Shown here: piece after piece, positions 8,676-16,699 of the stretch | How the letters are laid out: every line of letters begins with the position of its first letter | How positions within the stretch are numbered: position 1 is the stretch's first letter | Assembly (NCBI GenBank): GCA_021819825.1 | Contig: JAKAEZ010000001.1 | Span: 135,600 to 199,599, forward strand | DNA length: 64,000 nt | From: Planctomycetota bacterium | Lineage (GTDB): Bacteria; Planctomycetota; Phycisphaerae; WQYP01 | Direction of reading: 5' to 3' | Notes under the pieces: model-generated | Databases searched by the model: none | What the model was told of the DNA's origin: nothing | What the model saw: only the letters and a program-made list of their open reading frames with translations | Translations under genes and position numbers: made by a program

Positions 8676-10844
8676 CTAAAGCGCACCCAAAAAGCCGCAC
8701 CACGCGTCGCGCCATTGCAGGCGCGCCGGACCACTGAAGTGCAGCACGCCGGGCCGCGCACCGGTCGCCCGCACGATAACCTTACCGTCCTCAAATTGAA
8801 AGTCCCGGTTTATCGGGATGCGCTGGTCGGAGCAAGTCACATTGCCAAAGAGCCGCGCCTCGTGGTCCACATGCATCCGAAATATCCGTTTTAAATACCC
8901 CGCCTGCCACAGGAACTGGTCATTGGTAATGTGGCGGCGATACGGCAGTAGATCTTCATGCCCCGGCAGAGGACGCGATGGGAGCAAGCCGGCATACAGC
9001 TCGTCAAGCTGGCGCAGGCCGGCCAGCAACGCCTCACGCCGGCCCATCCAAATTCCGGCGTTGATCCAGCGGCGGCCCGTCGGGTGCGCGGGAAATCGCT
9101 CCCGCCACTCCGGTCCGCGCACCGGGTAGCAGCTACCCTCGGCTGAAACCACAATCGGCGAACCAATCGCGTTGAACTCCCGGCAGATATGCTCTAACGG
9201 CTGGATCAGCACGGTATCCCGACCATCAAGGTACAGGACGTGGTTATATTGCGCGGGCAACGCCGCCAGCCATTGCCGCATGCGGTTGATCTTGGCGCTG
9301 AAATGATTTTTATATCGCTCACCCACGCCGAACACGTTCAGCCACGCACCCTGCTTATGCGCCGAATACGCCAGGGCACAAAGTTCATCGGGAACCCGCT
9401 CGGGGGGGTATGCACCAATCGTCACCACCGCCGTATTCGCGGCCTGCGCAGGCCCATGGAGCGGTGGTATTTCAGCGACCGTGGGCCGCAATGCCCAGAT
9501 TGCGTGGCGCGTGGCATTCCGACCCGGTGCGCACCGCGCCAACAATTGGTGCTCCCCGGCGTCAAGATAGATCGCCGGCGTTCGGTCACCGGGCAGCGAA
9601 CCATCCCCGATAGAGTTCCAGTCCGCCCAGAAACTCACCGATTGCCCCTGCGGAAGTATCGCCGCCGAGCAGTTCAAAAATCCGTAAACCATTGCGGGGC
9701 GTCTCAACGTAAGCCTGACCGCTGACGGTGCGTGGGCGGAAATGGCCGTCCAGCCAGCCAGATCGTCCCGCGCCAGAATCATTGTCGGAAACGCGTCGCT
9801 GTAGCCTAGACGATTGACGGCCAACTCGCCGTGTCCGACCGTCCCGGCAACCGTATAAAAATCCGCATTCCCTATCACATTCGTACCCGGGTCCGTCCGC
9901 ACCGAAGTCACCGGCGGGCCGGTTACCTCCCCATTGCATTGCGCCCGCAGCGGGCGGTGCAGCCGGCGCACCGACGACGGCGCAAGCTGGACCGCTCCGT
10001 CCCCGTCGCGTTGCGGCGCGGCAATCCGCCCAATCGACATGATCTGGTTTTCCGGAGAACCGTTGTAAAGCATCGCCACATTACTATAGGACGACGCAGC
10101 CGAACCGATGACGAACCGGCACGATGCCAGGAGCCAGAGGTCGATCAGATCTTCGAGTGTCGCTTCGAAGTCAAAGCGCCTGCGCGGCCAGCGCTTCGGC
10201 AAATTCGTGACCTTGGGATATTGCAATATGTGTCGGCCAAACCGGCTTGTCATTAACCGCAGCGTCTCATCATTGTCCGTCGCCAAAAAGATGGTACGCC
10301 CCTTTTCGATCTGTTCCTCGGCGGCTCGCAGGAACAGATGGTCGGGTGCCATCAGGGTCGCCTGCGCGTGATCCGTGCGCCGAATGTGCATACCGACCGT
10401 GAAGGTTCTGAAACTTGCGCTTTGAAATGCCGCCGCCGCCCGGCGCACCGCTGCCGCCGGGATCGGCAGCCAGGGTGCCAACTCTGCTGCACGAATCGGG
10501 TGCGGCTCCTCAAAGGCGTTAAACACATGCTGCGACCTAAGAAGAATGTGTGATTCGCGGGTTATCCAGACGCGTCGATTGGTTCCATTGCCGCCCTCGC
10601 CCGCCCGCAGATGGCGCAGTTTGATGTACTGACCGGCGGTTAATTCCGGAGCCTCCGCCGTCCATTGCACGTCGGGTTGCGCTTCGATCAGCCGGTGATA
10701 ATCGCCCCAATCCCAGAGCACGGTGCAACGCGCGTTGGCACGTTGGCAGACCCGCCGCGCTGCGGCAATCGCCCGCAGCCGGTTACATAACCCGCCGCAC
10801 GGTTCAATTATCAGATGTTGCAGCACGGTTGCCCCCGATTCCAA
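8676..10844 (-). CDS. Dual glycosyltransferase: fucosyltransferase-like plus PLOD-like
   Basis: This 722-aa protein appears to have three parts. Residues about 1-285 resemble NodZ/FUT8/O-fucosyltransferase-type enzymes: GGLCNRLRAIAAARR (17-31), a GMHIRRTDH nucleotide-sugar motif, FLATDND, and VIGSAASSYSNVAMLY. Residues about 310-460 form a beta-rich linker resembling a carbohydrate-binding or NPCBM-like module. Residues about 475-722 resemble the glycosyltransferase domain of lysyl hydroxylases (PLOD): VLYLDGRDTVLI, VSAEGSCYPV, WINAGIWMGRREALL, NDQFLWQAGYL and VDHEARLFGNV. No membrane segment is seen. The start overlaps the end of the upstream gene by 34 bp, indicating an operon; a GTG six codons later is an alternative start. 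The domain types are fairly clear. The sugars and acceptor are unknown. Confidence 0.8.
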   Translation of the reverse strand: MESGATVLQHLIIEPCGGLCNRLRAIAAARRVCQRANARCTVLWDWGDYHRLIEAQPDVQWTAEAPELTAGQYIKLRHLRAGEGGNGTNRRVWITRESHILLRSQHVFNAFEEPHPIRAAELAPWLPIPAAAVRRAAAAFQSASFRTFTVGMHIRRTDHAQATLMAPDHLFLRAAEEQIEKGRTIFLATDNDETLRLMTSRFGRHILQYPKVTNLPKRWPRRRFDFEATLEDLIDLWLLASCRFVIGSAASSYSNVAMLYNGSPENQIMSIGRIAAPQRDGDGAVQLAPSSVRRLHRPLRAQCNGEVTGPPVTSVRTDPGTNVIGNADFYTVAGTVGHGELAVNRLGYSDAFPTMILARDDLAGWTAISAHAPSAVRLTLRRPAMVYGFLNCSAAILPQGQSVSFWADWNSIGDGSLPGDRTPAIYLDAGEHQLLARCAPGRNATRHAIWALRPTVAEIPPLHGPAQAANTAVVTIGAYPPERVPDELCALAYSAHKQGAWLNVFGVGERYKNHFSAKINRMRQWLAALPAQYNHVLYLDGRDTVLIQPLEHICREFNAIGSPIVVSAEGSCYPVRGPEWRERFPAHPTGRRWINAGIWMGRREALLAGLRQLDELYAGLLPSRPLPGHEDLLPYRRHITNDQFLWQAGYLKRIFRMHVDHEARLFGNVTCSDQRIPINRDFQFEDGKVIVRATGARPGVLHFSGPARLQWRDAWCGFLGAL

Positions 10845-11584
10845 GCCGGCAGGTGATCGTTGTGATAGGAAACGTTTAAGCGCCTGTCTACGAGCGTGAA
10901 GCCGTATTCCCGCTGGGCCTGATAGATCAATACCGTCAGCACCGCCTGATCATAACGGTGGTTGGCCAGTGATGCTCCCGCCGGTGCAATACACCGCCGG
11001 TCCAGACAGCTTTCCCGCCAGCGCCTCGCAATCTCCCGGCCGGCCGCGCGGGCGGGGTTCAGTCCGATGATCGCGGCGTTGCGATTTGGACGACCGAGCG
11101 TTTCCGAGCCCGCCAAGAGCCGTTCCAGCGTCTCCGGATGTGTCCACCGCGCTACAGTGCCGTTGCTCGCCGGGCTATATACCCCCTGTGAGTCCAAAAC
11201 CCGACGAAGTTCATCCAGTGCGCCGGTCAGCAGGTCTCCCGCGTCCAGCCACAGCGCCGGGCCGCCAAACTCCAAAAGGGCATCCTGCATTATCACCGGT
11301 TTCCACGCCCAGTAACCGCACCTTGACGCCTTTTCGCCGCCATTCTTTATCTTAATCCATCCCGGGTGGCGCTCGAACGGAAATGCCCGAAGCCACTGAT
11401 TCGCGTGACGCGGAAAGGCCGCCCGCTGGGGCGCCGAAAGGCCGAGGTCATAAACCAGCGTACGGACGACCGGCTCAAAATGGGCGATCGACGCCAGCAA
11501 ATTGCCCAGACAGCGAAAATGGTTGCCGCTGGCCCCGGTCACAATCGTCAGGTCGCGGCATCGAACCTCTCGACCCGGCCACAT
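10811..11584 (-). CDS. DUF1647-like putative glycosyltransferase
   Basis: I chose the ATG at 11584 (MWPGREVRCRDLTIVTGASG). A longer frame to 11674 would overlap the upstream gene by 127 bp and adds only low-complexity residues. The 257-aa product shows TIVTGASGNHFRCLGNLLASI, LVYDLGLS, FPFERHPGW, YWAWKPVIMQDALLEFG and ALWLDAGD. This order resembles the DUF1647 group of putative GT-A glycosyltransferases, best known from nematodes and some bacteria, with LDAGD as the likely metal site. It overlaps both neighbours on the same strand, so translation is probably coupled. Substrate unknown. Confidence 0.7.
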   Translation of the reverse strand: MWPGREVRCRDLTIVTGASGNHFRCLGNLLASIAHFEPVVRTLVYDLGLSAPQRAAFPRHANQWLRAFPFERHPGWIKIKNGGEKASRCGYWAWKPVIMQDALLEFGGPALWLDAGDLLTGALDELRRVLDSQGVYSPASNGTVARWTHPETLERLLAGSETLGRPNRNAAIIGLNPARAAGREIARRWRESCLDRRCIAPAGASLANHRYDQAVLTVLIYQAQREYGFTLVDRRLNVSYHNDHLPAWNRGQPCCNI

Positions 11585-12354
11585 CCCCAAGGCACGCCCG
11601 CGTTGGCGATGAATCTTCCTGCCGCGAGATTCTCCGCCGATCGGGCCTGATTCGCTGTTCGAAACTGTTCCCATGACATGTCCTCAATGCCGCAAAATGC
11701 TATTGACTCAGCCTTCGTATTCCTCAGTGCCAGCCCGCCCGAACAACCCGCCCGCGCAACGTTTAAGCCCTTCGCCTCTAGCCGCCTCAGTAGATCAGTG
11801 TCTTGATAACCCATCGGAAAAAAACGCTCATCGTACCCGCCCGCCGTCAAGAATTGATCCTTCGATAACGCGATGCGACCGTACGTGCCGTCCCCGTGAT
11901 CCCCGCTCCACAGGTGCAGAACACCGGAAATCGGCACCGGTGCACTGCGGATTTTTTGCACCGCGTCCCCTATAAAATTGTCGCAATCCAGATTCATGAC
12001 AATTTCGCCGTCCGCCGCCTTATGCGCAATGTTCTTCGCCACCGATGCGTGCCAGTGCCGAGCCGAGGTTTCCCGGAGATAGATGATTTTTCCACCGCTC
12101 TTCGCGATGCGCCGGGATAAAAATTCATGCAGGTCATCACGCGAATTGTAGTTCAGAATCACCCATTGCACCCCAGGCTCCGCCAGAACGATTCCTAAAT
12201 TTGCGGAAAACACCGCTTTAAGCTGATGCGCACGGTTGTGGCACGCGGTGCAAAATGAAATCAGCGGCAGCGGGCCGCGCGAACCGCCGTCACCTCCGAA
12301 AATGCGCCTGCCCGATGGCGAACCCAATTGCTTTCTTTCCTTTTCCAGATGCAC
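11548..12354 (-). CDS. Family 2 GT-A glycosyltransferase (galactosyltransferase-like)
   Basis: The 268-aa protein carries a GT-A fold: LISFCTACHNRAHQLK near the N-terminus, VMNLDCDNFIGD as the DXD-type site, and GGYDERFFPMGYQDTDLLRRLEAKG, which matches the C-terminal galactosyltransferase motif (Glyco_transf_7C). Such enzymes add Gal, GalNAc or similar sugars from nucleotide donors. No membrane anchor is visible. The start at 12354 is GTG and uncertain; a TTG ten codons later follows an AAGGAAAG stretch. It is the first gene of a minus-strand run of overlapping glycosyltransferase genes and is divergent from another transferase of similar type. Confidence 0.8.
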   Translation of the reverse strand: MHLEKERKQLGSPSGRRIFGGDGGSRGPLPLISFCTACHNRAHQLKAVFSANLGIVLAEPGVQWVILNYNSRDDLHEFLSRRIAKSGGKIIYLRETSARHWHASVAKNIAHKAADGEIVMNLDCDNFIGDAVQKIRSAPVPISGVLHLWSGDHGDGTYGRIALSKDQFLTAGGYDERFFPMGYQDTDLLRRLEAKGLNVARAGCSGGLALRNTKAESIAFCGIEDMSWEQFRTANQARSAENLAAGRFIANAGVPWGCGRVERFDAAT

Positions 12355-12507
12355 GCAGATGTATCCCCGGATTCCATTTGACTTTCTTGCATTTTAATGC
12401 CACTTGGTTTATACCATAACACTACGTACCGGGGCAAGCGGAAATTCCCCGAAAAATGTTTTGACGGCATTTACCCACTTGCGAAATCCTAATGAGAATC
12501 TGTAATT

Positions 12508-13401
12508 ATGGAAATTTCGTCACCTGCTTCGCTGCAAATTAATAACTTCAACCCGACCGCCGGGAGGTACCGAAGATTCCGTACCCACCCCGTGGCGCAG
12601 CCGCCTTCGGACTATGGTCCGCAAGTGACCGCAGTCGTTACCTGCAAGGGACGCCTATCCCACTTGCATCGCACGTTACCCCTGGTGCTGGCCCAAGACT
12701 ACTACGGGCCACTCGCAGTGGCCGTCATTGACTACGGCGATCCCGACGGCTGCTTCGAGTGGTGTGCCGCTCTGCGCCACCAGCGGCTCTCCTCAGTGCG
12801 GATATTAGATAACACCCAAAGGTTCAACCTCAGCCGGGCTCGCAACTGCGGTGCCAATCTCCTGCCCGCGGAATTGTACTGGTTCGTGGATGCCGACTCG
12901 TTAGTGCCCACGCGATTTCTACAACACACCGTACCGCTGCTTCAGCCCCCCGGCGCACTGCTGGCACGGCGGAATTTTCGGGACCGAAACACTGATACAT
13001 GTGGGTTATGCCTCGTCCGGGCACGCGAGTTTCACCTCTGCCGGGGTTACGACGAACAGTTCGAAGGCTGGGGTCCCGAAGACTCCGATTTCTACGCCCG
13101 CGTGCGCCTGCGGGGCCCCACGGCCTGCTTTCCGCCGTGGCTGTATCCTGCCACAATCCGTCATTCAAACGCCCTGCGGACTCGGTTCTATTCCCAGCGC
13201 GATATTTCCGCCAGCGCCGCCGACGGGTGCCGCCGTCTCCTGCAACCCGACAGGGTGGTGAACCCGACCGGCTACGGTAGAGCAAAAGCGCTTGTACAAT
13301 GCGCGGACACAAATCATAGTGACGTGAAAGCCATCGACATTACCGAGCCCATTGATGCCGGGATCAGACCTCAGGCAACAGATCAGCGCGGTCTTCGCTG
13401 A
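12508..13401 (+). CDS. Family 2 glycosyltransferase with galactosyltransferase C-terminal motif
   Basis: The 297-aa product has a GT-A core: TAVVTCKGRLSHLHRTLP (about residues 40-57), VAVIDYGDPDG, FNLSRARNCGANLL, LYWFVDADSLVPT with the DAD metal site, and GYDEQFEGWGPEDSDFYARVRLRG, the Glyco_transf_7C signature. It lacks membrane segments, so it probably acts on a lipid- or protein-linked acceptor at the cytoplasmic face. Its 3' end overlaps the convergent GT9-like gene by 38 bp. The last 30 or so residues fall in that overlap and look unlike the family. The ribosome binding site is weak. Confidence 0.8.
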   Translation: MEISSPASLQINNFNPTAGRYRRFRTHPVAQPPSDYGPQVTAVVTCKGRLSHLHRTLPLVLAQDYYGPLAVAVIDYGDPDGCFEWCAALRHQRLSSVRILDNTQRFNLSRARNCGANLLPAELYWFVDADSLVPTRFLQHTVPLLQPPGALLARRNFRDRNTDTCGLCLVRAREFHLCRGYDEQFEGWGPEDSDFYARVRLRGPTACFPPWLYPATIRHSNALRTRFYSQRDISASAADGCRRLLQPDRVVNPTGYGRAKALVQCADTNHSDVKAIDITEPIDAGIRPQATDQRGLR

Positions 13402-14128
13402 TATTGATCTCCCCCGGCCGCTGAAAGCAGCAATTAGGGTGTTCGGCGCAAACCTCCTGCACAACCCGCGATTTGAGGCCCTCTGCAATTGCCCGCGGAG
13501 AACTTTGGTTGCCGATGAATAATTGCGCCCCGGCGATCACCCGTGCTACCTCAAGGAGATTCGCAGTGCGCGCCAGCGGCAGGCTCCCGAACTCACGGCA
13601 GAAATCTCGATGCTCGTCCGGTGTCCCGACGAAGACACAGCGGTCATTGTACTTCCGCAACACAGCCCGCCACGGAAACCGTGGATTTCTATACCGCGCC
13701 GACCGGGCGATCACCACGGGCGCAGTGGGACACGCGCGATCGACATACAGCCATACCCGCTGACACTCCCCGGCAGGGAGCCCGAAACAATGCAATACTC
13801 GGTGGGCCAGCGTGGCATCATGCGGCAATTCACCCCACCGCCAACGAAAGGCATTCACGTTCACGGCATGCGAGGGCTGCGTGCGGCACCACTGTACGTC
13901 GAATATATAAGGCTGGGCCACCAGCAGAGGTTCAATGATTTTTACCGCCTCGCGCGTCATGGTCATGCCGCTTGCCGCCGCCCAGTCGTGCAGCCACACG
14001 ACACCGCCCCCCAAGGCGCGGATCGCCGGCAACGCGTATATAATGTCGCCGAATTTGCCCGCGTGCGCGAATCCACGCACCCCGACGGTTATGATTCGCG
14101 TGTTACGAAGCCGAACATATCGCTCCAT
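13364..14128 (-). CDS. GT9/heptosyltransferase-like glycosyltransferase
   Basis: The ATG at 14128 (MERYVRLRNTRIITVGVRG) is preferred because GGAAGG lies six bases upstream; the frame stays open to 14203. The 254-aa protein resembles GT9 (heptosyltransferase-type, GT-B) proteins: GKFGDIIYALPAIRALGGG near the N-terminus, VFVGTPDEHRDF in the middle, and LLEVARVIAGAQLFIGNQSSPRAIAEGLK in the donor-binding half. The usual GDxxxALP..R pattern is kept as GDIIYALPAIR. It is shorter than typical heptosyltransferases (about 320-350 aa). Its role in the cluster is inferred from family and position. Confidence 0.75.
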   Translation of the reverse strand: MERYVRLRNTRIITVGVRGFAHAGKFGDIIYALPAIRALGGGVVWLHDWAAASGMTMTREAVKIIEPLLVAQPYIFDVQWCRTQPSHAVNVNAFRWRWGELPHDATLAHRVLHCFGLPAGECQRVWLYVDRACPTAPVVIARSARYRNPRFPWRAVLRKYNDRCVFVGTPDEHRDFCREFGSLPLARTANLLEVARVIAGAQLFIGNQSSPRAIAEGLKSRVVQEVCAEHPNCCFQRPGEINISEDRADLLPEV

Positions 14129-14233
14129 GCGTTCCCTTCCCGTTTTCCACGCATCGGGCCGTGCGAATTTCCATCCTGTAACGCCTATTGGAATGTCCGT
14201 CAATCCTTGTTCTAACCGGACGTTCCGTAGATC

Positions 14234-14890
14234 CTATCCCACCGTTTGCCCGATATTTCGGCACGCCGCGCGGAATCGCCTGGGGGGGCCAATGGGGCCA
14301 ACCGGTTTGAAATAGCAGCACAGCGTTGTGCCCCGCACCTTGACAATTTGTGAAGCAAACGGCAATCTCCCCAATGCCCGCTGCACACACTGGCCCATAG
14401 GATAACGATCCGTACAGTCGTGCCAGATCATCACGCCGCCCGCCACCAATGCCCCCAGCGTCCGCATCGAATCGCAAACGACAAACTCCTCGTGGTGGTT
14501 CCCATCAATGAATACCGCGTCGAATTTTCCCAAACCGGCAAAGTCGAAATATCGGCTGTCGCCAAAATGCTGGACGTATCGGACGCCCACTGACACGGCA
14601 TAGGCACCGATTTCCTCCCGCGGGAGAATTTCCGTCCCGCCGATGCCTGCCTGCTCCGGGAGAACATTGAGGCTTTCCAGTCGAGCCGCCGGGAACATCG
14701 CATGAAAATGTACCAGCCCGCATCCGCGATAGGTGCCAACTTCCAGCAGCCGAAAGTCGGGCTTTCCCAAAATGCCAAGAATGCCGCAGATGACTGCGGA
14801 CTCCCCTTTCCAAAAACTGCAGGTATCGCTTATCGGGAATGCGGGCTCCTGGTATTGCCTTGCCAGCGCCTGGGACGGCACCTCAATCAT
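14234..14890 (-). CDS. Class I SAM-dependent methyltransferase
   Basis: The chosen ATG at 14890 gives MIEVPSQALARQY; the frame continues to a TTG at 14911. The 218-aa protein has a Rossmann methyltransferase fold: motif I LLEVGTYRGCGLVHF (about residues 49-63), then FDAVFIDGNHHEEFVVCDSMRTLGALVAGGVMIWHDCTDRYP, typical of Methyltransf_24/cephalosporin hydroxylase-type enzymes in sugar clusters. It probably methylates a sugar or related metabolite using S-adenosylmethionine. It lies about 100 bp upstream of the GT9-like gene on the same strand. The substrate is unknown. Confidence 0.78.
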   Translation of the reverse strand: MIEVPSQALARQYQEPAFPISDTCSFWKGESAVICGILGILGKPDFRLLEVGTYRGCGLVHFHAMFPAARLESLNVLPEQAGIGGTEILPREEIGAYAVSVGVRYVQHFGDSRYFDFAGLGKFDAVFIDGNHHEEFVVCDSMRTLGALVAGGVMIWHDCTDRYPMGQCVQRALGRLPFASQIVKVRGTTLCCYFKPVGPIGPPRRFRAACRNIGQTVG

Positions 14891-14964
14891 TCCATAATCC
14901 CCCGTTTTCAATCGACTTCAGGAGTTTGACCGGATTCACCGCGACAAATCCCACCACCTTGCCA

Positions 14965-15252
14965 TTATTTCCACTTGCCCATAACCAGCCACAACACCGC
15001 CGGAATCATCAGGCAACCAAACCATATCCAGCCTTGGCGGTACATAAACCACCAGGGAACCGACAAAAGCAGCCCCGCCCAGAAACCAAAACAGATGTAA
15101 CAATCCAGCACGCCATGCGCAGGTTTTGGAAGCAGTTTTCTAAGCAACTTCTCGCGCACGAAAGCCCCCGGTCCATCTTCCGGCCAGACAACCAGTATCG
15201 CCAGACCCACGGCCGAGAGAAAGTACGCAACCAGAAGCACAAGTTCCCGCAC
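14965..15252 (-). CDS. Small multi-pass membrane protein with CYIC motif
   Basis: This 95-aa protein starts at GTG 15252 with GGAG ten bases upstream. It contains about three hydrophobic helices: LVLLVAYFLSAVGLAILVVW, ICFGFWAGLLLSVPWWFMY and WFGCLMIPAVLWLVMG. Between the first two is KPAHGVLDCYICFGFWAG, with two closely spaced cysteines. I cannot name the family with certainty; it recalls DUF1360-type small membrane proteins with a C-x-x-C segment. It is the first gene of the minus-strand side of the glycan locus, just upstream of the methyltransferase, and may help anchor or export the glycan. Confidence 0.6.
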   Translation of the reverse strand: MRELVLLVAYFLSAVGLAILVVWPEDGPGAFVREKLLRKLLPKPAHGVLDCYICFGFWAGLLLSVPWWFMYRQGWIWFGCLMIPAVLWLVMGKWK

Positions 15253-15679
15253 ACTTCATTTTCTCCAAACACGCAAAGAAAAACGTGCTGCAACGATTAC
15301 CAAACAAAAGTTTAGTTTACCCCCTCCCAATGTCAAGAAAAAAATGGAAAGATTTCTACACTGCGATCCGTGATCGTTGATCAATGAAGTTCACCCCAGA
15401 TTCCCCGTTCCGCGGTAACCCGTAACCCGTCCCCTGTAACCTCCGCCCGCGGGCGGTTGTGCTGGAATGGCGAAATTGTTCGTTCAACGCAACCATGGGC
15501 TGCCCGCCAATACACAATGGATTCGACGCCCACATTCTAACCCCCCGCCCCCGTCTATGCCAGATACCAAATACACTCCCTCGTTGTTCGTTGAATCGCA
15601 GCGTTAATATACTCTACTGCTCAACTCTCTCCTGATCAACTGCTCTGCGGCGAAAGCCGCCGCCCCGTCACCAAGCCTA

Positions 15680-15752
15680 CTGGCAATACTGGCAAATACT
15701 GTTATGACTGCCAATATTGACTAATACTCACCAATACCGCCAATACTGTAAA
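15680..15752. repeat. Degenerate 9-10 bp tandem repeat array
   Basis: Successive units read ACTGGCAAT, ACTGGCAAAT, ACTGTTATG, ACTGCCAAT, ATTGACTAAT, ACTCACCAAT, ACCGCCAAT and ACTGTAAAG. Unit length alternates between 9 and 10 bp. The array is non-coding and too short in period for CRISPR. Confidence 0.65.
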
Positions 15753-15773
15753 GGGATTGATCCGTGACAAAAG

Positions 15774-15801
15774 CCCCTGTAACCTGTCCCCTGTAACCTG
15801 T
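15774..15801. repeat. Two tandem copies of a 14-bp unit
   Basis: CCCCTGTAACCTGT occurs twice head to tail with no gap and is followed by CACCC. Partial copies of the same words lie near 15430 and 15870, and in reverse orientation near 57573. Confidence 0.7.
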
Positions 15802-16024
15802 CACCCAATTCGATCCGTGATCAGTGATCAGTGAAAATTGTTGTCGCCGCCCTCCGTTGCGCCAGCGGTCTTGTCCCCTGTCACCCGTAACCCATAGTCG
15901 CCTCCCGCGTGCTGAATACTAACGCTTGCGACCATAAGGCACCGAGGTTGCGTGGCTGTGGGCGGTTTTGGCTTGACGGAGTCCCCACCCTGAAACCTTG
16001 GTGTGACAGGGTGCCGGCGCTTTG

Positions 16025-16618
16025 TTAGCCGCCGCGATGTATGGGGCGCTCAAGGGCGAGCATCTGTTTTTTTGCGGCAATTTTGCCGTAGCCGGAAAAG
16101 CCGGTCAGGGCACCGTTGGAACCGATCACGCGGTGACAGGGAATCAGCACCGGCCAGGGGTTGCGGGCCAAAGCTCCGCCGACGGCACGTGCTGCCCCGG
16201 GGCGTTTAATTTTTCCAGCCAGAGCGCCATAGCTTATTGTAGTGCCGCGTTTAATTTTAATTGTTGCCTCCAGCACATGGCGGGAAAAGGCGGTCTGTCC
16301 CTGCCAGAAGAGAAATCGTTTCAGCCAAGGCCAATCCGGCTGCGCGTTCACGGACTTACTTGCATCGCCGGAATAATACGCTTGGAGAAAATTCTGCGCG
16401 CGGTGAATCCACGGTGGGAGGTCTCCGATATACGGCGCAGCATTTGGATATTCTTTCCGAAGTGTTTTTAACAGAATGGCGGAATTCGGGCACGCCGGAT
16501 ACACGCGTAACAACTGTGGAGAAGCTTGCCCGTTTTCCTGCCAGAGTAATCCGCAAGTGCCGGCGGGCGTGGAGAAAATGGTGTAATAACAGTTTTCCAA
16601 TCTGATGTTGTTGGACAT
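16025..16618 (-). CDS. ogt: Methylated-DNA--protein-cysteine methyltransferase
   Basis: The protein (197 aa from ATG 16618, chosen because GGAG lies seven bases upstream) repairs O6-alkylguanine in DNA by moving the alkyl group to its own cysteine. The active-site segment PVLIPCHRVIGSNGALTGFSGYG is intact, with the acceptor Cys in PCHR at about residue 161. It is preceded by the helix-turn-helix region YGALAGKIKRPGAARAVGGALARNP, which holds the Arg finger. The N-terminal domain is the usual less conserved one. It is divergent from the S9 peptidase gene. Ogt/AdaB/MGMT cannot be told apart by name here. Confidence 0.93.
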   Translation of the reverse strand: MSNNIRLENCYYTIFSTPAGTCGLLWQENGQASPQLLRVYPACPNSAILLKTLRKEYPNAAPYIGDLPPWIHRAQNFLQAYYSGDASKSVNAQPDWPWLKRFLFWQGQTAFSRHVLEATIKIKRGTTISYGALAGKIKRPGAARAVGGALARNPWPVLIPCHRVIGSNGALTGFSGYGKIAAKKQMLALERPIHRGG

Positions 16619-16699
16619 ATTTTTACTCCGCATTAGATTACGCATATATGTTTATACCGCAGCCTGCACTGCGGAGGCAACGTAACAGGAGCATCTGCG

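Larger units (their letters stand above)
15253..16024. other. Non-coding spacer rich in short degenerate repeats
   Basis: No gene is supported in these 770 bp. The stretch 15680-15750 repeats a 9-10 bp unit based on ACTGGCAAT about eight times. At 15774-15801 the 14-mer CCCCTGTAACCTGT occurs twice in tandem, and related words (GTAACCCGT, CCTGTCACCC) recur on both sides. GATCCGTGAT-type words occur near 15365 and 15811. Similar words reappear in the spacer around 51.6-51.8 kb and near 57.58 kb. Confidence 0.6.

Noticed and set aside
8523-8894. Plus-strand frame across the end of the dual transferase
   Set aside because: It is antisense to a well-supported coding region and has no domain.
15680-15752. 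CRISPR-like array
   Set aside because: The units are 9-10 bp and differ from one another, with no conserved 25-40 bp repeat and no spacers.
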